Part shown: in pieces, positions 45,101 through 57,563 of the stretch
How the letters are laid out: every line of letters begins with the position of its first letter
Position numbering within the stretch: position 1 is the stretch's first letter
NCBI RefSeq assembly: GCF_030272615.1
Contig: NC_081412.1
Coordinates: forward strand, 694,162,083-694,226,082
Direction: 5' to 3'
DNA: 64,000 bases
Source: Cryptomeria japonica
Taxonomy: Eukaryota > Streptophyta > Pinopsida > Cupressales > Cupressaceae
Translations under genes and position numbers: made by a program
The notes under the pieces: model-generated
Database searches by the model: none
Seen by the model: only the letters and a program-made list of their open reading frames with translations
What the model was told of the DNA's origin: nothing

Positions 45101-45899
45101 AGCTACAGAATATTTTACCAAATGGATCGAGGCTATCCCCATGACTTATATCGCTGGTGTCCAAATTTCAAAATTCTTGTTGAACTATATCATATGCAGA
45201 TATGGGGTTCCCCTTGCCATAGTCACAGATAATGGTCGACCTTTTAAGAATAAAGATGTTAAAGAACTCTGTGACAAGTTTCATATTCAACACCGTTTTT
45301 CCAGTCCATACTATCCATAGGGGAATGGTCAAGCTGAAGCATCAAATAAGACCATTATCAAGATCCTAAAGAAGGTTGTCAATGATGCTGGTCAAGATTG
45401 GCATGTACAGTTAAATCCAGCACTATGGGCCTATCGCACTTCTATCCGCACACCTACTGGCGCAACACCTTATTCCTTGGTGTATGGTGTGGAAGCCATT
45501 TTACCTTTGGAAGTCGAGATTCCTTCCTTGCGAGTCTCCTTGCAACACCTGATTGATGATGAGACACACAGAGTCTCTCGGTTGCATCAGCTTGAAATGT
45601 TAGATGAAAAGCGTCAAATAGCTTTGACACATTTGCAAGCATATCAAAACTGTCTTCATCGCTCTTATAATAAGAAGGTCAAAGGGTGACACTTCAAAGT
45701 GGGAGATCTAGTTTTAAAGGAAAATCCCAAGAATGCACAGTCTACTGACATCATCAAGGGCAAGTTTGAACCTAATTGGGTTGGGCCTTTCATAGTAACT
45801 GCAGCCTATGGCTCGGGGGCATATCAGCTTGCGACTCTAGAAGGTGAACCCCTGTCTGATCCTATCAATAGCATGCATCTTTGCAAGTACTGGGCATAA
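42169..45899 (+). pseudogene. G2 pol: RT, dual RNase H, integrase
   Basis: Truncated gypsy pol. Reverse transcriptase (ICTDFRDLNKACPKDDFPL, MPFGLKNAGATYQ) loses about 46 bp at 43307, which removes the YVDD catalytic motif and shifts the frame. RNase H and the second RNase H follow (YFDGSHTKFGSGAGILF, NNIAEYEALVTGL), with TAG 43579 and TGA 44301. Integrase: zinc-binding HEVHDGICGGHF...CYKCQ (about 44828-44965); catalytic core with WGLDLIG, VTDNG and QAEASN (Glu at 45336), broken by TAG 45318; then TGA 45687. The C-terminus ends SMHLCKYWA, with no chromodomain visible. This is the only gypsy integrase in the window. Confidence 0.9.
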
Positions 45900-47700
45900 T
45901 TTTTTATCAGCACTTCTTCAAATATGATCCTGAAAAAAATACAAAAAAAATGCAAAAAATCAAAAAAACGCAAAAAAAAAAAAAAAAGAAAAAAAGAGAA
46001 AAAAAGCAAAGAGTAAAAAAAAAATGATTCACCCTCTAGTGAAAACCTGACAAACAGGCGCTTTGGGCAAGTACCATGGTGAAAACCTGGCAATCAGGCA
46101 CCATGAGTAATGAGATTATTGCTTCGCCATCTATCATGACTTCTAGCTATGTTCTTTCTCGGCTGGTTTATCATGCTTATCTTCGTCTCGACCAAATGTT
46201 CTATTCTAGGCCTGTTATTGGTCAACATCACTGTCTTGCCTACTCTAGTTTCTTGCACATATGTTTTGGTCCCAGTCTATGTGTCTTTCAAGTGCGCATT
46301 GGGTGCCTTCCCCTCGTCATGATCAATCACTGGAGCATTTAAATCCAACAATGTCCTTAAAAAAGTCTTAAAAATCGAAAAATGTCCTGAAAAAAGTCTT
46401 AAAAATCAAAAAATGTCCTGAAATAAAACAAAAAAATTGAAAAATGTCCTGAACAAATCATAAAAATTGAAAAATGTCCCAAAAAAAATCTTCCAAAAAC
46501 ATTTAAAAATGTCCTGAAAAAAAAAAATTCAAAAAAAAAATTGAAAAATGTCCTGAAATAATTCTAAAAATCAAATAATGTCCTGAAAAGCAAAAAAAAC
46601 ATAAATAACCCCCCTGTGCATAAGACAGATCACCGAGCATACATCCAACGACAATCAATTCAACACTGCGCTTTAATGAAATCATGCTTAACCAGATGAA
46701 CTTTTTAAATTAAAACCAAACATTCAACCTGATCACAATTGTCATCTCAATCGAATATCAGTATCCAAATCATTTGTCCTTGTTCCTATTATCATGGGTC
46801 TTATACAGGGTGTGGTATACTCGAAACCAGACTATGTCTTGTCTTAGACGGGGTACCGCATTTCCTGAAACCAGACAGCATGATCGTCCTATCAGCACTT
46901 TCAACTTTTGACAATGAAGATCAAGATGTTTGTTTGATTTGTTTGAATTTGCGCATCTTATCTTTTTCTTGATTTATCTTCGATCATGTTCCTATGTTGC
47001 TCGATGATGTCCCTAAGTGATTTAGAGTGACCGGGATGGCTCATGGTCTCTTTCTTTTTTGATTGTGATTGTCGTTTGTCTGTGATGTGTCTGTCTTTTG
47101 CAAAAAGGGTTGCATTTCAGCTCTGGCCTTCCATGCCATGATGCTACGCATCCATTTTGCTACATAAAAATAAAGGTTCTCACCTACAAAGTGCATTACT
47201 GAAAGCAAGTTTTTCCTCAACTGTCCTTTGTCTCATTCATTTCTTCTTACTAACACTTCTTCCGTCCGGTCGGATAGTCAGTTCGGTCTAGTGCTCCGAT
47301 CTCCAAACATACATATTGCGTCCTGCATCCATTGGTTAGTACATTTGCATTGCATCAAGCATCACATATTATGTCAAATAGTTATCCATTTCATTTCATA
47401 AATACATCAAAAATACATAAAAATACATCCTTCATCTCTATCTATCCTCTGTCTGATTTCTGCTTACTAACATTTCTTCTGTCATTATTGTCAGTCTGTT
47501 TGCTCCTATCATTTTCTATCATTTTTATCGATCAATTGGCCTCTTTTCTCGACATTTCCGGCCAATTCCTCGAGGGGGCATGCATATGTCATTGTTATTG
47601 TCTGGGGCATTTTCATATGTCATTGTCAGTGTCCGGGGCATTTTCATTATTGTTCTTTGAAACAACGCTCAGAATCGCATTGTCTCAAAGAGGGGCAAAA
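45900..47700 (+). other. G2 3' noncoding region
   Basis: Contains an A-rich tract (45935-46025), a paired 24 bp motif GTGAAAACCTGGCAAACAGG (46039-46062 and 46079-46102), tandem AAAAATGTCCTGA units (46345-46600), a block shared with G3 (46612-47215), and the polypurine tract AAAGAGGGGCAAAA (47687-47700). No gene seen. Confidence 0.75.
46345..46600 (+). repeat. AAAATGTCCTGA minisatellite, G2
   Basis: Roughly eight to ten degenerate units of about 25-35 bp centred on GAAAAATGTCCTGAAAAAA. The same kind of array is in G3 at 54810-55075. Confidence 0.85.
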
Positions 47701-49258
47701 TGTAGACACCTAAAAATGGTCAACGCTTGCGGGATCATACTTTAACATTTGCGCATTGCCTCATTTTAGGTTTTTGTGTCGCATTAACATTTCTCCTATT
47801 TCACGCACTTGGTTTTTATCATTTGCGAGCATCGAGTCATTCTTCTACATTCTTCCTTTATCTCACTCTTGAATTTGGTCTTGTCGACAACAATCTTCAA
47901 TCATGATTTTGATCAATCGTATCCTATTGCATCAATGTGCATGCTTATTTGTCATCATTTTGGACATCATCAATCCTAATTAGGGTTTTGTCCTCTTTTC
48001 AATCCTGTCAATCTTGCGATCAATTTGTCATTGATCGTTGTCCTCTTATTAATCTTGTCGATTTATCATCAATCCTTCAATCTTGTCATTTTAACGATCA
48101 ATTTGTCATCGATCGTTGTCATTGTTCGATCTTGTCATTTTGCGATCAATTTGTCGTTGATCGTGGTCATTTTCAATCTTGTCATCTTGCAATCTATTTT
48201 GTCGTCGATTCTTGTCCTCTTGTCGATCTTGTCATTTTGTGATTAATTTTGCTATCGATCATTGTCTGTCTCAATTATGTCAATTCGGATCAATTTGTCA
48301 TTGTTCCTCGTCAATTGGCACATTTTTTAGTCAAATCGTTTATCACATTGGTCATTTATCAATCCAAAATCAAATCAAATCGAGTCAATTATCTTTCAAG
48401 ACCTAATTCGTCTTCTAGGGTTTTATGATTTATTCATTTAACCTAATTTGTCATTTCTTCTTCTAGGGTTACTAAATTATTTATTAATGCTAAGTTACAA
48501 TTAAAGCTTTATTTAATTGGCTAATTATTCTTCCTCTTGTAAATTAATTAATAAATGACAAATTATTACTTAATTTACCTAATTTCTTCTAGTTCCTAAT
48601 TTCCTATTTTTCCATCAATTTCTAATTCCTAATTGTCGTCAATTTCAATATTTTCTAAGTTTCTTATTTTCTAATTTCTTTTCCCTCCTATTTCATCTCC
48701 TAATTCCATGGGAATGACATTTCAATTTGTCATAAATTGTCATAATTGATAATCAATCAATCTTGACATAGAATGTGTCATAATTTGTCATCAATTATAA
48801 ATCAATCAAATTGTGCATGGAAAGTGCATAATTTGTCATAATTTGTCATATTGATTTGCAATTTCCATTTGAATTGCATCATGCTAATCTTGTCATTTAT
48901 CCAATTCTTCTATAAATTGGATGATTTTCAATCAAAGCTAATCTTGAATCTGAATCCTTAATCAAACTATCGAACTTATGCTTCTAGTACTCTTGAGCTT
49001 TTCATCAATATCCATCTTTCTTTCAATTGTATGTGCACTTGTAGGTGAGATCCACAAATCCATTGAAGAGGAAAGAAGAACAATGGAGCCGCATGGAAGG
49101 AGCATTCAATTCTGCATTTGGTTTGCATAATCTTTCAGTTTGAATGCTTTGTTTTCATATCTCTATTGAGTGTGCTTAGGATTAGATCACTGCAATGAAT
49201 GTGTGATTGAGCTATTATGTTTATCTTGTTTGTGATGATTCCTAATTCCGATGCTACA
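47701..49258 (+). repeat. LTR shared by G2 (3') and G3 (5')
   Basis: 1558 bp, TGTAGACACC...GATGCTACA. It is preceded by the G2 polypurine tract and followed by a primer-site-like TGGTGAACCCGAC (49264-49276), so it is both the end of G2 and the start of G3. TATAAATT at 48911-48918 is the candidate TATA box. Confidence 0.9.
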
Positions 49259-51080
49259 TTAATTGGTGAACCCGACTTGAAATTTTTGGTGTTTTTGCAT
49301 TCTGTTTTCTGTGCTTTGGATTTTGGTACTAATTATTTGTGCAGAATCTTGGCATACGCATGGAAAAGACTACAAATCAAACTACTAACATGTGTTATGT
49401 AGAATCGATGGTCAAAGACAACCAATGAAACTCCTAACTTGGGTTTTTGCAGGTTGCCTTGGAGAAACAACCAAACTATGTGTGTGAGATTTTTAATTAG
49501 GCACTTAGTGATTTATAAATAGGTGGGAATGAACATTTGTTTGCTTTGACTGTTAAGTGTGACATTGGAGTAGGAGAGTATGCTCTCATCCTTCATAGGG
49601 TGATCAGAAATCCAAATCTTCGATACCATGCTTGTGTTGTTGATTGTTTGTCACCCTTAGAGGGCCTGCCTTCCCAACCACTTTGCTTTTACAAGCAAGT
49701 GATAATCATGAGAAGGGAACGACCCAAAGTGAGTACGACTAGAATACCTTGGCATTCTAACTCACTATAAAAAAATACCCGATGAGCGAAAGCTTTGAAG
49801 GAAGTGTTACGTGGGAATTGCAGTTACTTGGGAAGTGATGACCCTTGAACTCTTTCTCATATCAACATCTAAGTAGGGCCCCTTGGTCTAAATCGTGCTT
49901 GCACGACTACATTTGTTTGGTATCTTGATGGGCTTAATGTCTCAATCATGCTTGCATGACATCAAGGAGTAACGCTTAACAGAAATCCTTACTAAACACC
50001 TTGTTTTTAGAGGCTAAAAACCCTTCTAGTTTCTTGAGAAGGACAAATTCGGATACTTGGAAGAGATACTAAGTTCGCCATGGGGAGATTTCCATGGGGA
50101 CTGATGCTTGGCTGCCCTGAGAAGTGAGTGCCGTGGAGGGGAGCCCGTGGGGTCAAGCATCTATGTATTCTCCTTGAATCTCATAATGAGTCTACCTCTC
50201 AAGTACCTAATGTCTTTGCCTACCATAAGAAATGTGGAAATGAGCATGATTGTCTTGAGTCTAAGTTGCAATATCTTGTATTCTTTGCTTGTCAAAAGTT
50301 GAATTGCATCCCATTTCAAAGAGCAAAACAAATTGATCCAACATAAGATTAAACACAAGAGACATTCATCCAACAAAGGTTCAACAAAGTTCAGAACAGC
50401 TTCAAACATGGTTGTCAAATATTTTTCAAGATCTTGTCTCAAGAAGCATGTCACTTACATTTAGGTTCATCCTAGGTTGCATTTTGCAAAAGTCATTGTC
50501 AATTACCAAGGTTAGGTTTCACCTAAGTCATACTTCTTTTGCATATCAATAAAAGTCATCCATTTGCATATGTCCTCTTGCATTAAAGTCATATCATTGT
50601 CATACATTGCTTACCCTAGGTCTCTTCATTAAGCTTAGGTCCTTATCATATCATATTAGGGTCATTTGCATATTAATTGTCCCTTCGCATATAGTCCCAA
50701 AAATTAGGTTTTGTCATACTTGAGTAATCCAAATCTTTGATAAACCCTAAGTCATTGTTAGGAGGTCTAGACCTTATCAAACCTTTTCTCTTTTTGTCAT
50801 CAATGTCATTTGGTCAAACCTAGCTTAGTATCCAAGCATATAGGGGAGACATTGTCATTTTGTCCTTTTGTCCTTTGAGGTCTAGACATCATTTCAATTT
50901 CCTAAGGGTCTCATTTCTTAGAATTGCATTCCAAAAAGTTTGTCAAAATCTTGAAAAACAACCAAAAACATAGATTGCATTCTTGCCATAGATTACATTT
51001 TCATTCATTTAGTTTGCATTTAGTTGCATATCATATATTGTCCTTGAAAAATTCCAAAAATATTGCATTTGCATAGTGAC
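49259..51080 (+). other. G3 5' leader
   Basis: Noncoding leader with primer site (49264-49276), the conserved leader block (49659-50229), and a stretch before the ORF that matches G1 at 29990-30420. Short ORFs on both strands have no support. Confidence 0.7.
49659..50229 (+). other. Conserved leader block, G3 copy
   Basis: Shares with G4 long islands such as GAACGACCCAA, CATGGGGAG, GGGGACTGATGCTTGGCTG, AGAAGTGAGTG and GTCAAGCATCTA, in the same order and similar spacing. The G1 copy is more diverged. Confidence 0.75.
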
Positions 51081-53915
51081 ATGTCTATTGAAACAAGGTT
51101 CCAAGTGCCAATGATGCAACAAAGTTTGACATATCAACCGACAATGCAATCACAATTCTATCCAACCCAACAACAAGGCAATATCGATCAAACTTTTTAT
51201 GATCAAACAAGTCTCCAAATACAAAAACTAGAGGAGAAACTAGCTCAAGAAAATGAGATTTTGGAACAAAAAGTGAAAAACATTGTGAAGAATAGATCAC
51301 AAATGTCCAAAATGTTTCGAAAACTTCCAGGTCGAAATCCAAATATTGAGCCAATTGATGTAAGATCTCTTCTTGAACGCTCAGACATACCAGCTCTCCT
51401 CTCCCAAATAGAGATGATGAAACAATTTCAAGAAAGGAGACAACATCAACAACAACATTATGTGCCTCCACAACAAGAACAAGAAGGTGTTTACTATCAA
51501 TCCAATTTTCAACCAATACAACCAATGGCTCAACCAATTGTCCAACATATGCAACCAATACAACCAATGGTTCAATTTCAACAATATGTCCGACCAACTA
51601 TACAATGTCCACAAATAGTTCAACCAATGGTGGAATATCAACAAGTTCAATCAACATATCAATGTCAACAACAACAACCAAACATTCAAAAACAAAGGTT
51701 GCAGCACACACAAACCCAAGTTTCAAACATGTCAGAACAATTGAACCAAGTCCAATATCAAAACATGACATCAGACCAGAACCAACTCCTTGCCAAACAA
51801 GTTCAAATTCCAAATACAACTATGTCAAAACCTCGAAAGAAAGGTGGCTTTATTGCAATGCTCTTAAGGAAATTACCAAGTGAGTTTATTGAGGAAGATC
51901 AAGATAATACAACCATGTCTAGCAATGCCTCATCCCCTTACAAACAAATTGACTCTCCAGTGGCATCTATCCCTACACCTCTAGAAGTTTCACAAGAACC
52001 TTCCATATTGTCCTCATCAAACAATACATCCAAGGATGCAATTATCCAAGAGTTATCCATAATTGATTGCCAAGATAATCCAATTCATGATGCACATCCT
52101 TGTCATGTTTCAGAAATACAAGACCCAATGCCACCATGCACTTTATTGCCATTACCTGTTTTAGAGGACCCCATCCGAAGTCCCTCTTCCTCATGTTCAA
52201 GCATTGATTCCTTGCCAAAATCCATCACAAATGTTCAAAGTGCATTTCCTTCATGCCAAAATATTGAGCCCTTGCCAGAATCCTCCATGCATATCCAAAG
52301 TCCAACCCCATGTCAAGAGGATAATTTAGAGCATGAAGAAACATGTCTTGAAATAGATCAAGATCAAGATCCTGAAACCTTATCATCCCATCCAATTGTT
52401 GACTAGGATCTCATCTTCCCAGACACTCACGATGATTACCCTATTCTTGTCCATCCTATCCAAAGTCCTATTGACACTCCATTCCCCGAGCAAGATCAAG
52501 ATATCCCAGTCCATCCCATCCCAAACGATCCCCTTCCATTTCATGAACACAATGTCCTTTCAAATCCCATTGACATTCCAGATATCCTTTCCATCCTTTA
52601 TGATGATCCCATTGAAAGTCAAGAGCAAAACACCTTTAAAGAGGATTCCAATGATATTCCTCCTTGTCAAGATCAAATTATTCCTTCAGATCCTCCACAA
52701 GATCCTTTTGTTCCTCCATTTCCTTGTCCTAATGCTCCATATACACTCCAAGAGCGCATTTCTTTTGATGATCCCATTATTTCTCCCATTCCATCTCTTG
52801 AAGAGCCTGTCATTGAACCATGTCCACTACACAATCCTAGTCCCCCTCATGATCCTAATCCACCTCATGATTCTAACGTGTCAATGCAAGATGTTCATGA
52901 ACCCTCGACATGCATAATGGGTTCTTCCACTTTGGTGCAATCCGACCCACTTCAAGATCTCATTATTTCTCTCATATCATATCCACCTCATAATGGACTC
53001 ACATCTTCTTCCCAAAGAAAAGAGTATCCTACAAGTCAAGATATTCATAAAGGCAAAGGAGTAGACCTTCATGAGAAAGAACCCCTTTATATCAATGAAT
53101 ATACTAATGGTCATGGCTACAAAGCTCACACTCAAGGCATTGGTATCCCTTCAAAGTCAAAATCCAAATGTCCACCTTCCCCATCATCGCTTCCATCCAT
53201 TCTAGGTCCCTATATCCCTCCATCTCTTATGCAACATCAGCAAAGGCACACATCTTGGAGAATCTTCCATCCATCCCACATGCCTCCATATCATTCCCAT
53301 CCACACCGACATTCATTCCCTCTTCCAAGAAATTTGGATGCCAAGTATAAAAGTCATAAGTCTAGCAATCCACATGTATTCAAGGATCAACATGTCCAAT
53401 CTAATCAACATGTCAAAACAAAGAAAAATTTGATCTATAAAGAAAAGGAAAAATCCAAATGGCCATAAAGGCCCACTGAGAAAAATAAAGCAAAGTCAAA
53501 ATCTATATGGGTTCCTAAATCCCTTGTGCAAGCAATTCACTCTAAGGAACCACAAAAGCATGAAAAATCAAAAACTATGTGGATCCCCAAGCGGCTCCTT
53601 GAAGCACAAAAAGAAACATCCAACTTGGCATCCAAAATTGCTATTCCTCCATCCAAACCTTCCAAGTCTATTCCTCCATCACCTTCTTTATCCATTTTGG
53701 GCCCTTATGTCCCAAAATTCATAGCCTTTCCTTCATCAAAATCTCAATATCCAAAATACATTTGTCCTCCTTCAGTCCATCACCCCTCAAGGTGTGTGCC
53801 AATGTCGATCTTGCCAACATTTCCATCCACTCACGGCCAATTCTTCCAATACCCTATCCATTATCCAATGCATATTTTCCATCCTTCTATCCCTCTGGTC
53901 CAATCCTTTGCATAA
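51081..53915 (+). pseudogene. G3 long ORF of unknown function
   Basis: A single frame of about 945 codons from ATG 51081 (MSIETRF), broken only by TAG 52404 and TAA 53466; the frame is the same on both sides of each. The N-terminal 100 residues include a coiled coil (KLEEKLAQENEILEQKVKNI). Then comes a Gln/Pro-rich stretch with PIQPM and QPMVQ repeats, a long acidic Pro/Asp/Ser-rich middle (HDPNPPHDSN), and a basic Pro/Ser/Lys C-terminus with two SILGPY motifs. No zinc knuckle, protease or polymerase motif. It starts like G1 gag and may be a highly diverged gag or an accessory protein. Function unknown. Confidence 0.7.
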
Positions 53916-56005
53916 ATCCTTGCCTTAGTTTCATCTCATTTTCCATGTCCTTATCCTACCAACGTCTTTGAGCATACTTTTAAAGGTCATGGTCCATTTT
54001 TTTTTCAAGGCTACTATCCAAAAAAAAAGACGCTTGAGTCCTTCTTCCATCCCCTATCATATGTCCATCTTCTATTGAAAAAGCTCAAAAGAAAAAAGAA
54101 AAATAAAGAAAAATAATTCGTCCACTGGTGAAAACCTGGCAAACAGGTGCCTTGGGCAAGTACCATGATGAAAACCTGGCAAACAGGCGTCATGCGTAAT
54201 CAATGAACTTCTTGCACACCAAACTTGGGGGGCAGATTTCCTCCTTCATATCGTATTTCCCTTCGTTATCCTATCGAACCTCTATCATTACCCTTCATAT
54301 CCTATTGTCCCTCATGTCCATTTCCTCTTTCCACCTTTGATCTTGACAAGGCTAAAGATCTTCATGAGCATAATGCATCTTATTTGCTGCTTTTAGTCCA
54401 TCATAACTTTTGGTCATTTATCCATTTGCTTATTACAACTCTTCATCCACATTCCCTAGCTTATTGCAACTTTCTGCCACTATCCCGTATCCATTCTTGG
54501 TCTTGCTTATCCTATCCACATCTTATCGCTATCCATACACTCTTTTTGTCCCTTGATCTTGGTCTGACATAAGGACGTGAAATGCAAAACATATTTTTCA
54601 AAAAACCTCTTGACATGTCCCTCATGCCATGTCACTGCTATACATTGTCATCTCCAGTCTCTTGTCCCATCACGCCATAGCCCTTGGAAATTGCATCTGT
54701 ATTGTCTCCATGATAAAAGGCCTTTGTCTTCCCTCTATCCACCATCATTTCAGTAAGCCTATTTATTCACCTGTCATATTCCTTTCCTTGCTAGACATTG
54801 GGGACAAAATCTCATAAAAAATTGAAAAATGTCCTAAAAAAAATTCATAAAAAATTGAAAAATGTCCTGAAAAAATTCATAAAAATTGAAAAATGTCCTG
54901 AAAAAAGTCTCAAAAAATTTAAAAATGTCCTGAAATAATCAAAAAAAAAATCGAATAATGTCCTAAAAAAAATTTCAAAAAAATCAAATAAAGTCCTAAA
55001 AACTATCTAAAAAATTGAAAAAATGAAAATCCCTAAAAATCAAATAAAGTCCTGAAAAAAATGAACACAAAAACATTTCAAAACAATAAAAACAAAAAAC
55101 AAACATTTTGCAATAACATTATTCCTTTTGTGCATTAGACAGATCACTGAGCATTCCTCCAACGACTCGCAATCAAACACTGTGCTTTAATAAAATCATG
55201 CATGAACAGATGAACTTTTTCAATCAAAACCAAACATTCAAACTGATCAGAATTGTCATCTCAATCGAATATCAGTATCAAAATCATTTTCCTTGTTCCT
55301 AATATCATGGGTCTTATATACGGTGTGGTATACTCGAAACCAGACTATGTCCTGTCTTAGACGGGATACCGCATGTCCTAAAACCAGACAGCATGATTGT
55401 CCTATCAGCGCTTTCAACTTTTGACAATGAAGATCAAGATGTTTGTCTGATTTGCTTGAATTTGTGCATCTTATCTTTTTATTGATTTATCTTTGGCTTC
55501 GGTCATGTTCCTATGTTGCTCGATGATGTCACTGAGTGATTTAGAGTGATCGAGATGGCTCATGGTCTTTTTCTTTTTTGATTGTGATTGTCGTTTGTCT
55601 GTGATGTGTCTGTCTTTTGCAAAAAGGGTTGCATTTCAGCTGTGGCCTTCAATGCCATGATGCTACGCATCCATTTTGCTACATAAAAATAAAGGTTCTC
55701 ACCTACAAAGTGCATTACTGAAAGCAAGTTTTTCCTTCATCTCTATCTATCCTCTGTTTGATTTCTGCTTACTAACATTTCTTCTATCATTATTGTCAGT
55801 CTGTTTGCTCCTATCATTTTCTATCATTTTTATCGATCAATTGGCCTCTTTTCTCGACATTTCTGGCCAATTCCTCGAGGGGGCATGCATATGTCATTGT
55901 TATTGTCTGGGGCATTTTCATATGTCATTGTCAGCGTCCGGGGCATTTTCATTATTGTTCTTTGAAACAACGCTCAGAATCGCATTGTCTCAAAGAGGGG
56001 CAAAA
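53916..56005 (+). other. G3 3' noncoding region
   Basis: Follows the G2 pattern: the paired 24 bp motif (54128-54151 and 54168-54191), a G3-specific stretch (54200-54800), the AAAATGTCCTGA minisatellite, the shared block (55136-55735), and polypurine tract AAAGAGGGGCAAAA (55992-56005). It lacks about 210 bp that G2 has at 47222-47432. Confidence 0.75.
54810..55075 (+). repeat. AAAATGTCCTGA minisatellite, G3
   Basis: About nine degenerate units built on AAATTGAAAAATGTCCTGAA, just like G2 46345-46600. Confidence 0.85.
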
Positions 56006-57563
56006 TGTAGACACCTAAAAATGGTCAACGCTTGCGGGATCATACTTTAACATTTGTGCATTGCCTCATTTTAGGTTTTTGCGTCGCATTAACATTTCTC
56101 CTATTTCACGCACTTGGTTTTTATCATTTGCGAGCATCGAGTCATTCTTCTACATTCTTCCTTTATCTCACTCTTGAATTTGGTCTTGTTGACAACAATC
56201 TTCAATCATGATTTTGATCAATCGTATCCTATTGCATCAATGTGCATGCTTATTTGTCATCATTTTGGACATCATCAATCCTAATTAGGGTTTTGTCCTC
56301 TTTTCAATCCTATCAATCTTGCGATCAATTTGTCATTGATCGTTGTCCTCTTATTAATCTTGTCGATTTATCATCAATCCTTCAATCTTGTCATTTTAAC
56401 GATCGATTTGTCATCGATCGTTGTCATTGTTCGATCTTATCATTTTGCGATCAATTTGTCGTTGATCGTGGTCATTTTCAATCTTGTCGTCTTGCAATCT
56501 ATTTTGTCGTCAATTCTTGTCCTCTTGTCGATCTTGTCATTTTGTGATTAATTTTGCTATCGATCGTTGTCTATCTCAATTATGTCAATTTGGATCAATT
56601 TGTCATTGTTCCTCGTCAATTGGCGCATTTTTCAGTCAAATCGTTTATCACATTGGTCATTTATCAATCCAAAATCAAATCAAATCAAGTCAATTATCTT
56701 TCAAGACCTAATTCGTCTTCTAGGGTTTTATGATTTATTCATTTAACCTAATTTGTCATTTCTTCTTCTAGGGTTACTAAATTATTTATTAATCCTAAGT
56801 TACAATTAAATCTTTATTTAATTGGCTAATTATTCTTCCTCTTGTAAATTAATTAATAAATGACAAATTATTACTTAATTTACCTAATTTCTTCTAGTTC
56901 CTAATTTCCTATTTTTCCCTCAATTTCTAATTCCTAATTGTCATCAATTTCAATATTTTCTAATTTTCTTATTTTCTAATTTCTTTTCCCTCCTATTTCA
57001 TCTCCTAATTCCATGGGAATGACATTTCAATTTGTCATAAATTGTCATAATTGATAATCAATCAATCTTGACATAGAATGTGTCATAATTTGTCATCAAT
57101 TATCAATCAATCAAATTGTGCATGGAAAGTGCATAATTTGTCATAATTTGTCATATTGATTTGCAATTTCCATTTGAATTGCATCATGCTAATCTTGTCA
57201 ATTATCCAATTCTTCTATAAATTGGATGATTTTCAATCAAAGCTAATCTTGAATCGGAATCCTTAATCAAACTATCGAACTTATGCTTCTAGTACTCTTG
57301 AGCTTTTCATTAATATCCATCTTGCTTTCAATTGTATGTGCACTTGTAGGTGAGATCCACAAATCCATTGAAGAGGAAAGAAGAACAATGGAGCCGCATG
57401 GAAGGAGCATTCAATTCTACATTTGGTTTGCATAATCTTTCATTTTGAATGCTTTGTTTTCATATCTCTATTGAGTGTGCTTAGGATTAGATCATTGCAA
57501 TGAATGTGTGATTGAGCTATTATGTTTATCTTGTTTGTGATGATTCCTAATTCCGATGCTACA
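56006..57563 (+). repeat. G3 3' LTR
   Basis: 1558 bp, the same length as the LTR at 47701-49258 and nearly identical where compared. It ends exactly at TACA and abuts copia LTR sequence with no TSD. Confidence 0.92.

Larger units (their letters stand above)
42169..47700 (+). mobile_element. Gypsy G2, 5'-truncated
   Basis: Close relative of G1 that starts abruptly in pol (homologous to G1 at about 34880) and runs through integrase and the 3' noncoding region to the LTR at 47701. The left junction shares TGGGA with the copia LTR. It has no 5' LTR or gag. Confidence 0.88.
47701..57563 (+). mobile_element. Gypsy G3: pol-less partner element
   Basis: 9.9 kb unit with two 1558 bp LTRs, primer site, leader, one long ORF and polypurine tract, but no recognisable gag core, protease, RT or integrase. 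LTRs and 3' noncoding sequence match G2, and the leader and MxIETR start match G1. It fits a large non-autonomous derivative mobilised by G1/G2-type elements. No TSD flanks it; it is fused to G2. Confidence 0.85.

Noticed and set aside
52396-52917. 173-codon ORF in another frame of G3
   Set aside because: Overlaps the main G3 frame, which stays open on both sides; Ser/Leu/Ile-rich out-of-frame reading of the Pro/Ser stretch.
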